Assembly: GCA_036768485.1 (NCBI GenBank)
Contig: JAVLUZ010000223.1
Span: 3,241,893-3,305,892, forward strand
Direction: 5' to 3'
DNA: 64,000 nt
From: Mermis nigrescens
Lineage: Eukaryota > Nematoda > Enoplea > Mermithida > Mermithidae
Of this stretch, positions 46,397 to 57,894 are shown piece by piece. Both the position numbers and the translations under genes were made by a program. The stretch's first letter is position 1. Each line of letters begins with the position of its first letter. The notes beneath the pieces were generated by a model. It did not search any database. It was not told the DNA's origin and saw nothing but the letters and a program-made list of their open reading frames with translations.

Positions 46397-48330
46397 TTGA
46401 AGAGGAAGATGATGAATGCAGCATACATTTGGTGTGAGATTGTAGTAGGCGCAAGTGCCGTGACGCTAGCGAAAAACGCCAAAACACATCTAAAATATGA
46501 TTTAAATTATAGTTCAAAATGCGTGTTATCATATATAAAATGCGTGTCCTTGCTTATTTTCAAACAAATATTGAAATTTTTGCATTTGAATTCAATTCGA
46601 TCAGTTAAGTATGCAACTTTTTTGATAGTTATATTATTACCAATTATAGCATGCAAAATTAATGAATTTCAGTTATGCGGATCTAGCAAAAGTGGATATG
46701 CTGTAAATTTGCCTAAATCTGTGACCTGCAATTTACCTATTCAAAATCGGAAAATCCCTCAAAATTGGAATATTTCACTTTATATTCCTAGAATCCAACC
46801 AAAAATCGAAAAGGCGATAAAATGCAGCATTATATCGCAAAATCTTACCTCAAATATGGGATTTTTTGGTGAAAAGATAGTCTCGGAACAAATCAACCCA
46901 AACTAACGTATCCCCAAGAAATTTGTCTAAAAGCTTATGAAAAATTGGAATATATGGATACGAAGTTAACAAAAAGTACAACTTTTGGATTTTTGGAGTA
47001 CCGATTTTTCATTGAGTATTAATTTTAAGTGGTGCTGCAAGGACTTATACAATGACGTTTCAAATTTTTATTGTGGAGGAAGACAAAATAGCAAGTTGGG
47101 ATGGGAGAGATACCATCACTAGTGACTTCGGGGGATGTAGGACATTGTCGCCCCCAGAGTGAATATGTATTACCTCTCAAACCATTATAGTTTGGCGAAG
47201 CATAACTTTTTCTGAAGTTTGCCCATTCATCTTAAAGGGAACATACCTAGCACTAATAAGTAGCACATATGATTTACAAGCCGTGTTTGTTATACAGAAA
47301 CGATTTATCAAATGCAGAGAAATAACAAATGCATTTGTCTCTGAACAAGGAGTCGCCATTCAATTTCAAAATATGTACTCAAAATTTAATCTAAAACAAA
47401 ACAAAACTAAAAAATTAATGATATCTGAATATGATCTATTAATTTGAAATTAGATTATCTAGAATTACGCTTATTGAAAAATGAAGCTGAAAATTTCGGG
47501 AGAATCTGGATTGAACTTTGTAGTCAATTACAAAATCATTCAAATGTTGTTTGGCAACTTCTTTACCTCGACCATAAGATTGGTGCTCGTGTCTTCTTTC
47601 AAAGAACGGATATCTTGGCGGACTTTACAGGTGAGGCATTAACAATTTGGGAATGCAAGAAAGTCAATGTTACACGTATATACGGATCGAAAAATAACAA
47701 AAACGTGCTATAAGCATTTACCTGTGTTTATGAGCAAGAAATTTGGTTTGCTTTACCTCCCACTTATGACCTTATTCCTATTCCGAAACAATTGATTGTT
47801 TGCATAAAACAGTCAAAATTTATAATCATGGACCATTTTGGATAACAAATTTCGGATTATCTCATGTCGTGGACAATCCTTTTTGAATTGAATTGGAAAG
47901 TTAACACCTCTTACTTCCAATTTAATACTCCTACAGTCTTTCATAATAATTTTAATCAACCTATTTTCGGATTTTTCAAAAATTATTTATACAGAACTAA
48001 CCATTTGGAGAAAGCCTTACATAATTTGATAGATTATACCTCGGAAATGTCATTGGATCCGAATACCAGGTATGAAGTTCTTGCGAATTACCGGAACCGG
48101 AATTAAAAATATAATAGAAGGAAATGGAAACGATCTTGGAAATTTTGCTACTCGAACTCAGGCTAGTTTTACAACCAACTTAAATGCGCTTTTAAAAAGG
48201 CCCTTTTTGATTAATATTCAATTTATTACTTGTAGCCCTTATTTTACTCATTTTTAGTTATTTTGTTTACTTGTATATTACAAAGAGACAACCCAGTCAG
48301 AATTGCCCACCACATCAATAAATTCAACCC
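46397..48330 (+). pseudogene. Envelope-like glycoprotein region, degraded
   Basis: Signs of a secreted membrane glycoprotein: a hydrophobic leader near 46610-46660 (ATFLIVILLPIIAC), then a Cys-containing ectodomain in changing frames over about 1.5 kb with several N-X-S/T sites, a part around 47444-47700 with a conserved-looking text (IWIELCSQLQN, then GARVFFQR), and a membrane segment near 48217-48280 followed by a basic cytoplasmic start. At least five stops or frameshifts break it. Its position between gag and protease is unusual. Viral family not assigned; the similarity to envelope proteins is by architecture. Confidence 0.5.
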
Positions 48331-48489
48331 CAAGAAAATTGCAAAATAAGTCATTTCAATTTTTTGAGACCAAAAGAGACAGAAGTTGAAAGTGTCTAAA
48401 TTAATTCCAGATCCTCAAAAGTTGGTAAAATGGACAAAAACAGCTAAGAACAGTGAGCTGGATGAATCTCGAGTCACCATTGGTCTGAT

Positions 48490-48880
48490 TCAGAATACAA
48501 AATAAAAGCGTCACATATTGAAGTAATTATTAATGAACAAATTAAAAATACTCGGATTAATTGATACTAACACAGTCTATTCATTACTTGACTTGAAAAT
48601 CACTAATTTAATTAAATCTAAATTAAAAATACGGGAGACACATATTAAACCAATAGCAGCAAATGGAGGCATAATTCCTATTATTGGATCAGCAATTATT
48701 TCAGTGCAATGCCAAGATATTTATGAGAAAATTATAGTTTACATTCAAGGAAATTGTTCTGCTCAATTGATTTTGGGCTCAAATTTCTTATCTCGTTTTC
48801 ATACTATTCAGCTAAAGTGGCAAAATTCTACCATAAAATTCAGAGAATTTCAGTACCATGCTACGGAATGGCCCTAAAAC
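48490..48880 (+). CDS. Protease region of retrotransposon 2
   Basis: The frame 48533-48877 reads ILGLIDTNTVYSLLDLKITN, where DTN replaces the DTG of aspartic proteases, and ends with the usual second landmark SAQLILGSNFLSRF. The Gly-to-Asn change at the active-site loop would be expected to damage activity. It lies directly upstream of RT, as in Ty3/Gypsy pol. Confidence 0.72.
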
Positions 48881-49349
48881 CAGCTGAAATGCGAAATACC
48901 GCAATTTTAACACACAATATGATAATTCCTGCACAAGCAATGGCAATAGTGGAAGCGAGAATCCCTGCGTTATGCCGAAAATAAAACAGTTGTTTTTCAC
49001 CCCACTAAAACCTTTAACACTAAGGACATCATTTATTTAGCAAATTCTCTATGCATTACTAAGAATCATACTATCCCCATACAAGTCTTAAATACTGATA
49101 AATTTCTAGTTCAATTGTATGAAGAATTTGCACGCCTAGGTACAATATGCATGCACCTACAGGATCCAACAAACATGCATACAAAAAGAACAACTGACAC
49201 CCAACAAATGAGTGTTCAGACAGCAGACAGTGGAACAATGAACCAAAAATGGATCAAAGAAAATGCCGATATTTCTCCATCATTAAATAAAGCACAAAAA
49301 GAGCAATTAATCCTACTATTTACTCGATATCATTTATACGAAAAGTGAA
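48881..49349 (+). pseudogene. Connector between protease and reverse transcriptase
   Basis: Coding-like pieces with a frame change near 48970: MALKPAEMRNTAILTHNMII, then 49115-49348 with ISPSLNKAQKEQLILLFTRY. The latter resembles the helical stretch that precedes RT in Ty3/Gypsy elements. Confidence 0.5.
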
Positions 49350-50100
49350 ATGGGCAGTGGAAAAACCGATATAATGGAACATGAAATTGATACTGGAGAC
49401 AATAAGCCCATTAGAAGATATGCATTTCGAACCTCCCTCAAAGAAAAGGAAATAATAATGAATGAAGTAAGAAATTTAGAGAAACAAGCAATAATTAGAC
49501 CAAGTACTTCTCCCTGGTCTACAAATGTTGTATTAGTACAAAAGAAACAAGGAAAACACAGAATGTGTATTGATTTTTGTGGTTTAAATGCAGTTACTAA
49601 AAAGAATGTTTATCCATAACCCAGAATTGATGATATTTTGGATACGCTAAATGGAATGAAATACAACATTGGATCAGGCCAATGCATATTTTTCAATTCC
49701 TATTAAAGAATCTGAAAAAAGAAAAAACTGCTTGTATGCCCTTAATTGGACTTTTTGAATTTAATTTTTTACCGTTTGGTCTTTGTAATGCCCCCACATT
49801 GTTTTCATGCTTAATAAACATAGTTTGGCTGGACTACAATGAATTGAATCTGTTAGTATATTTGGATGATATACTAATCTTTGCAAAAAGTTTTTACAGA
49901 TGAAGGAAAGATTAAAAATCCTTCTAAATAAATTAAATGATAATCATATGAAATTGCGCTTGTCAAAGTGTAAATTTGCGTATGAAAGAGCAAATTACTT
50001 AGGATATCAAATATCTGCACATGGTATACTTCGAGATAGCAAAGAGCGGAAGCAATTAAAGACATGCCACACCCGCCTAAAACAATGAAAGATATTAAAT
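49350..50100 (+). pseudogene. Reverse transcriptase of retrotransposon 2
   Basis: Landmarks: EHEIDTGDNKPIRRYAFR, IIRPSTSPWSTNVVLVQKK, RMCIDFCGLNAVTKKNVYP, then after frame changes EFNFLPFGLCNAPTLFSCL, LLVYLDDILIFAKSF (catalytic YLDD) and LRLSKCKFAYERANYLGYQI. Breaks are a TAA after VYP near 49617 and frameshifts near 49670, 49900 and 50050. The domain order and motifs match Ty3/Gypsy RT. Confidence 0.9.
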
Positions 50101-50159
50101 CTTTTCTTGACTTGATTTCTACAGAAAATAATAGAAAATTGTTCTAAAATCGCTGAACC

Positions 50160-50620
50160 GCTGAATAAACAATTGAGAAAAATTTCAACTTTTATTTGGC
50201 AAGAAGAGCAAGAGGAAGCTTTTAAGCTACTTAAAGAAAAATTGATGAACCTCCCCCTATTTTGGCACATCAGATTTTTGAAAACCTTTATTTTGCAAAC
50301 CGATGCATCCATAAAAGGAATAGGAGCTGTCCTTTCTCAAATTCATGATGACAAAGAGCATCCAATAACCATGCTAGTTGCACTTTAAGCCGACTGAGAA
50401 AAATTATCCAATACTGAATTAGAAACTTCAGCCGTAGTAAATTTGTAAAATATTTCCGCCCTTATATATATCAGCAAGAACTGATCATAGAAACTGACCA
50501 TACGGCTGTTAAATCCTATTCTAGAAAAGAAAATTCTTTGCCTAGAATTGCTCGTTGGGGATTAGCCCTCGCCGGAACTAAAATTTTGTACAACCAAGAA
50601 AAGGCATTAGGAATCAAAAT
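50160..50620 (+). pseudogene. RNase H of retrotransposon 2
   Basis: 50173-50388 reads STFIWQEEQEEAFKLLKEKL and TFILQTDASIKGIGAVLSQI, with the catalytic TDAS. Degraded text follows with IIETDHTAVK and ARWGLALAGTKI, in other frames. At least two frameshifts. Confidence 0.82.
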
Positions 50621-51814
50621 GCTGATACCTTATCAAGGCTTCCAAATGAAAACAAAAATCCATACTTTGACATAAATGAGAATGAACTCTTTGAGGAAAA
50701 GCAAATAATTCTTCCTGAACACACAAATAAGCCAGAAATAACTAACGTGGAAAAGAAATGCGTTTGTCAAAATAAAAATATGCAAGTTAGTTTAAACTAC
50801 AATCAACAAGCAAATACAAATGGATAAGGAAAAGCTCAAAATTATTAATGAAACCTATCGATTTGTTTGATTTACAAGTTAAGGATGAAGATCTACTACG
50901 TATTCAAACAAATATGCCTGATAAAAATGCCAATTATATAATTGAAAACAATTTACTTTACAAAATTGAGAAAAATGGCCAAAAATTACTGATAATTCCA
51001 AAAATTTTACAAAATTTGATAATTCAGACACATCATGATGATCAGTTAGCCGGACATTTTGGTGCCCATAAAATCAGTCAGGCTGATCACCCAAAAATAT
51101 TATTGGGATACTTTACACAAAAGATGTAAGTCCAATACTGCAATACTTGTGATAAATGCTAACAATATAAAGCAACCATAAAAGAAAATGGTCGCTAAAT
51201 TACAACCTATTGCATGCACCGCGCCTTTCAGAAGAATGGCAGTAGACTGCATGGGATCCATAAGTATGACTGAATCTGGTAATCGATTTTGTGGTATTTA
51301 TAGATTACTTTACTAAATATATAGAAGCGTTCACTACTCCTAATATAACTGCACAAACTATCACAGAACTTTTTGTCACCAAAATTATATGTAAGACATG
51401 GTGCCCCTAGGATACTCCAATCTGACAGAGGAAGCGATTTACATCAGTTTTAATGAAAGAAGTTACCGAGATTTTTTAAAACTCAAGAGTTTGCTACTTA
51501 TCATCCAATAGCAAATGGTGAAGTAGAATGTACAAGCAAACAGTGAGTACTATAATGCGCATATTCACTGAATTAAACCCATATGAGTGGGATACACTCA
51601 TTCCTTATGCAGTTTATGCATGTAACACACACATGAACAAAAGTACAGGACATACACTTTTGAATTAGTTCATGGGAGAACCCTAGACTACCCATTGATT
51701 CCATTCTGGAATACAAAAAACCTTTTATTTGGTAGATCTCAAATCTTATGACCAAGAAATAAAACATCATTTCTCTGAAGCTTTAGGACAGTCAAAATCA
51801 GATCAAAATTTCTC
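50621..51814 (+). pseudogene. Integrase of retrotransposon 2, cut by the gap
   Basis: 50848-51129 ends with a zinc-binding start (HHDDQLAGHFGAHK). Then CNTCDKC gives the two cysteines, AVDCMGSISMTESGNRF the first Asp, SDRGSDF the second, and IANGEVECTSK the Glu. HGRTLDYPLIPFW follows near the gap. Several stops and frame changes. The C-terminus is not readable beyond 51814. Confidence 0.85.
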
Positions 51815-51914
51815 NNNNNNNNNNNNNNNNNNNNNNNNNNNNNNNNNNNNNNNNNNNNNNNNNNNNNNNNNNNNNNNNNNNNNNNNNNNNNNNNNNNNNN
51901 NNNNNNNNNNNNNN
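51815..51914. other. Assembly gap, 100 N
   Basis: Exactly 100 undetermined bases, a conventional length for a gap of unknown size. Confidence 1.
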
Positions 51915-52207
51915 AAGTTACAACTGTATCCGGCGCGGCTGGTGAAGTAAAGATGCTAAACCAACGGTGATACTATAATGCTGTTACTGAATTAAACGCA
52001 AGTGGGATACACTCATTCAGCAACGCGATTCCTTGCCGCAACTTACTGGAGCGAAAGTAGGAACATACGCTGCAATTAGTTCATGAAACCTACCAATTTA
52101 GTGAATTCCATTCTGACTACAAACTGTACTTTACGTGATCTGATGCGGCGAAATAGAAACATCATTTCTGACTTTAGGACGAATCCAAAATCAGATCAAA
52201 ATTTCTG
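51915..52207 (+). repeat. False duplication beside the gap, error-rich
   Basis: This stretch repeats 51490-51814 (GTGGGATACACTCATT, TTAGTTCATG, CCAAAATCAGATCAAAATTTCT) with many small deletions and substitutions. The likeliest explanation is that two contigs overlap and were not merged, the right one ending in low-accuracy sequence. It is not a biological repeat. Confidence 0.88.
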
Positions 52208-52564
52208 GAAAAATACGGAAATTTTAATGCTTTCTTGAATGGAACACTAAGAAGAAGAACTTATATTTATTGAAAAATGAAGCATTTTAAAGAAGATATC
52301 TAAAGAACAAACAAATTTACTTGCAGATGGCAAGAACATTAAAAATCAAATATCTAACGGTACCAAAGTATAAAGATACGCAACAAATAGTTCGCGAACC
52401 TTCGAAAATACAAGGTAGATAGAAAAGAAAAATTAGATTGAAAAACAAAGAAAGAAATACGAGCTGAAATGTATACGACTTGAAAAATAACAAAGCGCAT
52501 GGACAGCACAATACAAGGTAGGCAAGGACTTTAAACAAACGTTGAATTTTAGAAGAAGTGGGCG
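52208..52564 (+). other. 3' internal end of retrotransposon 2
   Basis: After the duplicated stretch the text has coding-like words but no motif that I can name. It ends in the purine-rich tract before the 3' LTR. Quality is likely low. Confidence 0.4.
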
Positions 52565-53230
52565 TGTCAACAGCGAATAAACGAACTTGTTCTTTTAGTA
52601 CCAGCAAATTGCTCGTGCAGTAATTTTCATAAATATTGATCTCCAAGTAAATTTACTGAAGTGCTTTAGCCATTTCATAATTTGTATAATGCAATTTGTT
52701 GATTGCCCATTGCGGGTAAGGCTTGTAACGTGAACTAATAACGTTTATAGCTGTATCTTTTAAAATCTACTTTTTTAGCGCAATGTACCAATCGTCTGAA
52801 TTGACACGTGCGTTTAAATTAATGGCTGATAAATTCTGTTAAAACTAGAAACACTTCTCACAATAGCGTAAATCATCATTTTAATAGCAACAATTGAACA
52901 TCTTTCAACCCTTATCATTGCTGCTGAAGTACTTCAGGCATAAAACCTCATACATCACCACACAAAGTTGCCATTTTGGCACAAGCTATAAATAATATGA
53001 CTTATACTAGGCACAAAAATAACAAAGCAATCTATCATGAAGTATAGAACCGACTGGAAATTACTCAAATAAGAACATTGCATTTAGAGGCTGAAGTGAC
53101 AGGAAAACCACCTCTGAAATCAGAATAGTTTAAAAGAAATCTGGTTTTTGTATAAATTTTATTTTTCATTTTCCTGGATTGTACATGCTGGCATACATCG
53201 ATTAGGTAACAATATTTATGAGAATGTTTT
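52565..53230 (+). repeat. 3' LTR of retrotransposon 2
   Basis: Starts TGTCAACAGCGAATAAACG and follows the 5' LTR with many short indels. The 3' edge is estimated. The indel pattern resembles that of the error-rich contig end, so divergence from the 5' LTR should not be used for dating. Confidence 0.75.
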
Positions 53231-55245
53231 GTGTGCTGTATTAAAATAATAAAATCAACCCAAGATTACAAATCTGTCCAGATGAGTCAATAGGAGCTGA
53301 CACAGGTACATATTTTATGCAAAAGCTACAATTACAGTAATGCAATCAAACTTAATTGTTTTGAGATATATTTTTCAGCCATTTGCTTGCTTATAGTTGC
53401 ACTCAAATCTATTTTAATCACCAAGAAGGAATGAAGCAAATGAAGACGTTCAGCATATTATGTAACTAATCATTATACGGTTATAAAATGATGCAGATTA
53501 TATTAGCTTATTTTTATGAGAAATTTGTAATATTTAACTTCTGCTATAAATAATTGTTGCACTAAAAATGTATATATTGCATATCACCAGCATGTATACT
53601 TAAGACATAAAAATCTTAACATATTCTTGTCTGATCTTATTTCTACAGCTACTATTGCTTCCCAAAATCACTGTAATTTGAATCCTGAGAGCAAAAAAGA
53701 CAATAAGCAGCTTGGTATGCATGCATGGCAGCCAATCTGCTCATGCCTTAAGCATTTTAGTAGAGTCAAGAAGAATAAAAACACAAGTGCAGCTTTTTAT
53801 TGCGTTTGCAAAGTATAGTCAAAATCAAGGATTTTTGTTACTAAGTTTCTATGTATTATATTATCATTACTGCCTTAATTACAATTTTAGGTCATTTATA
53901 TTGCCAAGATTACAAATGAAGGAAGAAAATTTAGTGAGAATAAATTTATGTAGACATTCAACAAGCAAAGTAAACACTCCAAAAAAAAGTTCATTATGAT
54001 GTTGTATTTTTTAGTCTCAAAGGCACTCAGAGAACTGGTCTAGAGACACTGCTGCTGGACTGTTGAACTCATTTATTTCATCCAATTGGTACTCACTCAG
54101 CCTTGACAGTTTGTAACCATGAATTAACACCAAACCATTGTAAAAAATAAACTTTGATGCAGGAAAACACAATGTATGTACAAATTTTGCTTTTTATTCA
54201 ATGAAACACGTTCTCAGCTATCGCCCATAACATGGCAGTGTATTGAATAGTTACTGCAATTCTTCCACAAACAGTATTTTCAAAATATATGGTATAAATT
54301 TTAAAATGTAATAGATGTTAGTTATACATTATAATTGACTCTTCAAATTTAATGAAAGTTTTGTATATTTTAAAACATTGATGTATTTGGGAAGACTGAA
54401 GACATGTCAGTCAGCTGCAGGTAGCAAGTTGCTCCGGATGCATTCATTCTCCCAATGAAGGTAACATTTTTAAAGGCTGTTGCAGAAATTTGTAGACTTC
54501 TTCATTTAATGTTGTAATTATTGAAATGTATGATATGTCTAATGTATTTTTACTATTTTGTCATTGATGAATAGCTTTGTGGGTAGTATACAGCAAAAAG
54601 AAGAGCCTCTCAAAGTAATAGCATTTAAAGTTTTGCCATTTAATTTTAATTTTGACCTAATTTTAGGAGAATTCCTAAGCCTGCATTTAATGTCAGGCAG
54701 TTTGTATAATTATTCATTTCCCATTTCATGATACTATGGCCAAGACAGCTTGTTGATGCTGAAAAAAATTGTGCTTTAATCACCATTGCTTGCAATTTTG
54801 GCTATTGAGAAATTTTTTTAAAATCGTTTTTCATGGCTATTCTGTTGATGGATATAGGCAGACAGAGAAACGTGTGTACTGTAAAAACGTTGAAATAGGT
54901 TACTGGCAAAGATTTGTATAATAAAACTGCAAGAAAAAATAAAATTTTCTCAGCTTAAAATTAGCAAAATTCAAGTGAATAGTATTTGTAAGGATAGGTT
55001 GTGTTTCAGGTTTAATAACGTACAGCGTAGGTACCTTCAGTTGCATTTTAGCGTTATTGATTTGAATATGTGATGTTGCCTTAGGAAACTGTATGTGTGT
55101 ATACGAGGAAGAACAAAATTCTCACTCGGTAGGGCGTACTCAGCAGAATATCAGAATGCAATTAAGAAAAAACAACTTCTTTTCGAATTCAAGAGCCAAT
55201 ATTTGGCAAATATTGACACGGACAAACCATTAATAAATCCATGAA
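53231..55245. other. AT-rich stretch without recognisable gene
   Basis: Short open frames at 53627-53999 have no motif. An acceptor-like TTATTTCTACAG near 53635 is not followed by a clear donor. Confidence 0.45.
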
Positions 55246-55578
55246 TTGATGGATATCAGTGTTTTGTTTATAAATGTGTGTTTTACAATTAGTTTAGAAT
55301 TTTTCGGTCTTGCAGAGGAAGAGCAATTGCGAATTAAGCTATGCAAGAAGGTCAAAAGGACTTTTGTGAGTGGCGCTCTAATGCAAAAAATTAATTCTGC
55401 AGACGTATGCACTTTGCATCCATATGTAACACAAATATGGAAAAATGTTCAATCGGCCATCCTAAAGGTAACTACTGAAAGCTTTGAAAGCGTTACTGTT
55501 CACAATCTACCTTGCTTATTCCAGCTGCAAGTTTTACCATTTTGGACGGGTGAAACAATTAATCTTCCTATTATGTGA
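55246..55578 (+). CDS. Hypothetical ORF, 110 codons
   Basis: The frame includes a plausible coding part, GLAEEEQLRIKLCKKVKRTF, VTQIWKNVQSAILKVTTES and LFQLQVLPFWTGETINLP, richer in GC and charged residues than the surroundings. No family recognised and no clear start context. It could be one exon or a relic. Confidence 0.35.
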   Translation: MMDISVLFINVCFTISLEFFGLAEEEQLRIKLCKKVKRTFVSGALMQKINSADVCTLHPYVTQIWKNVQSAILKVTTESFESVTVHNLPCLFQLQVLPFWTGETINLPIM

Positions 55579-56303
55579 AATGTGTGCAATTCGCTGGAAA
55601 AAAGGAACCAAGTGTAACCGGGCAGAGCTGACATTCGAAAATATTTAATATCAAAGGAGAGAGAGAGAGCCAAAAAGTAGAGTTGATGCTGATATTTGTA
55701 TGCGAAAACAGAGTCTTTTTGTCACCTTCATATAAAATAACTTTTTGAACTACTTATTTGTACTTAATAACATTACTACATATACAAGCTATCCCAATAT
55801 CATCCATGTGTCAGTATTTGCCACTGAACTAGCGCTGAGACGTTGAGTGGCATTATATTCCTCCTCTTTTCAGTTTTTTAAGGTAGAGAAATCAATTTTT
55901 TGTTTAGACACATTCTAGTTCAAAATTTAAGATCAATTTAATGCCAGGCAGTCATGCGTTTTCGCCTTATTGTCACCGTTGGGGAGTAATGCCGTATCAT
56001 GAGGTATTGTCAATTTGTTGCCATCATAGTTGGGATTAAAGAAAAATAACATAAATGAAAGCAAAGTAAGCACGCGAGGAAGTAGAATTTTGGAACCCAT
56101 TTGAGGCTGCAAGATCATAGTGAGTCATCGCTGTTAAAGAATTGTGGTTACCTTCCAAAAAATATGGAAAACACCAAAATTTAAATGTGAGTCAAATTGA
56201 TAAAAAAGAAACAGATTTTGTGATAAACTTTCCCTATGCTACGTTTTGGGCATATTCGTATAACACTCCGAATAGTCCTTAGTAATACAGCAAAGTATAC
56301 ATA
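55579..56303. other. No feature recognised
   Basis: AT-rich sequence. A short GA run (GAGAGAGAGAG) lies near 55660. Confidence 0.45.
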
Positions 56304-57067
56304 TACTAGCTAAAGAAAAAATGCTCGATGGAACAAAAAAGATGAATATACTTGGAATTGTGGATTATTATGGATGTAAAAGGAGGGGACTAGGAAAAAT
56401 CTACCTAAAGTCGGAAAATCTGCTAAAAATCACACTTTCTCTAAGCAACGCAAAAATCGATGTATATTCTGCGGCCAACAGATTAAAATAAATATTCAAC
56501 CATAACAATGATTGAAACAGCAGCACGTTAGCTATGCAGTAGCTATGGGAAATGATATTAAGTAAACTAACAGTCTTCCAAGCCAATTGAATGAAATAGC
56601 AAACATCGAAGACAATTGAAGACATGGTTGGTTAAAAACAGTAGGAAACACGTAAGTTGACTTGAAACAGACTTAATGTAGATACACTAGCATGCCCGAA
56701 ACGATTGTGTGCACTAATCAATCGGCTCCTGCTTTGCTTGCTATAATGCTCATAAAACAAAACAACTTTAAATACAATACCTCTTAGTTTTCTATCAATC
56801 AGGTGCCAGCAATTTAAAAAAGTAACCTTGATAGATTTCGTTTATACACTCTTATCTGAAACTTCGAACATTATTTAAAAAAGACACTTTTTTAGAGGCC
56901 GCAGAATATACATCGATGTTTTGCGTTGCTTAGAAAGTGTGATTTTTAGCAGATTTTCCGACTTTAGGTAGATTTTTCCTAGTCCCCTCCTTTTACATCC
57001 ATAATAATCCACAATTCCAAGTATATTCATCTTTTTTGTTCCATCGGAGCATTTTTCTTTGCTAGTA
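56304..57067. mobile_element. Second foldback element, about 170-bp inverted ends
   Basis: The left arm (56304-56476) and right arm (56897-57067) are inverted copies, with outer end TACTAGC.AAAGAAAAA and inner end ATATTCTGCGGCC. The family is that of 3236-4540, but the arms lack the middle part found there. The interior of about 420 bases is unrelated to the first element's interior and has no gene. It is flanked by ATATACTAGC on the left and GCTAGTACAC on the right. Confidence 0.85.
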
Positions 57068-57364
57068 CACTACTTTTAATTAGCGTGATTTCAGTACATC
57101 AGTCAGTAAACACAATCAGTAACATGCCACAATAATGACAACAGTCCAAGAACGCGGAAAACAATATTGTTCTTAACATCAGCATTATCCTTTTTAAACA
57201 AGACAACCTTATTGACACCATCCATTTTCAAATTAAAACTGCATTAAGTTATTTCTTCTTAATGTGCAGTTCACTTATAATCAAGCACAAAAATTTAACC
57301 AACGAATTCACATTGCAAATCCTCACTCAATCAATACACAAGCACAATGTGTTGTGACTTTTGA
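57068..57364. other. No feature recognised
   Basis: AT-rich; leads into the palindromic array. Confidence 0.4.
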
Positions 57365-57460
57365 AATTGAAAACACCCAATTTTCAATTTTCAAATTGAA
57401 AATTGGATCAATTTTCAAATTGAAAATTGGGTCAATTTTCAAATTGAAAATTGGGTGTTT
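57365..57460. repeat. Three 24-bp near-palindromic repeats
   Basis: The unit TCAATTTTCAAATTGAAAAT followed by TGGG is repeated three times, with a shortened copy in front. The core CAATTTTC..GAAAATTG is self-complementary, so each unit can form a hairpin. It produces a repeated FKLKIGSI peptide in an open frame, taken as a by-product. Confidence 0.9.
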
Positions 57461-57894
57461 GAATTTGCGATGAAGAAAATAATCAAAAGATAGTCACTTG
57501 GTTTATTTAAGCCGAGTAATAAAATAACGACCGTCCACCAATTCCAAACTAAACGCAACTAATCTGATCACTATGAAAAAGTTTTGAAAAATGAGGCTTG
57601 CTAAGCGAGAGTTGTAAACCAAGAGAAACTTAAAGTTAAAACCTACCATTAAATTATGAGAGAATTATAAAAGATTTTTAAACTTCAAGAAAATGGAAAA
57701 GGCGGGATGTTGGTAAATTAGAAGGCAAAGATTTTCGGCAAAATTCAAAAACTTCACGCAAATATCAAATGTAAGGAACACTAACGCTTTGATTTGGTAG
57801 TAAAATAAATTTGTAGTATAGACTACATATTAACAACAAATGAATAGTGCAAACTTTACACAACTACTAGGTGTAGAGAATACTAACAGTTTAC
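57461..57894. other. No feature recognised
   Basis: AT-rich stretch up to the inner edge of the inverted long repeat. Confidence 0.4.

Larger units (their letters stand above)
42271..53230 (+). mobile_element. LTR retrotransposon 2 with envelope-like region
   Basis: LTRs starting TGTCAACA lie at 42271 and 52565 and share long text (ACTTCTCACAAT, AGCAACAATTGAACA, CTTTC.ACCCTTATCATTG). Inside, on the plus strand: gag with CCHC knuckles, an unassigned region, an envelope-like region, protease, RT, RNase H and integrase. A purine-rich AGAAGAAGTGGGCG precedes the 3' LTR. Many frameshifts. Everything right of the 100-N gap at 51815-51914 is of poor quality, so the 3' LTR looks more diverged than it may be. 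Confidence 0.88.
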
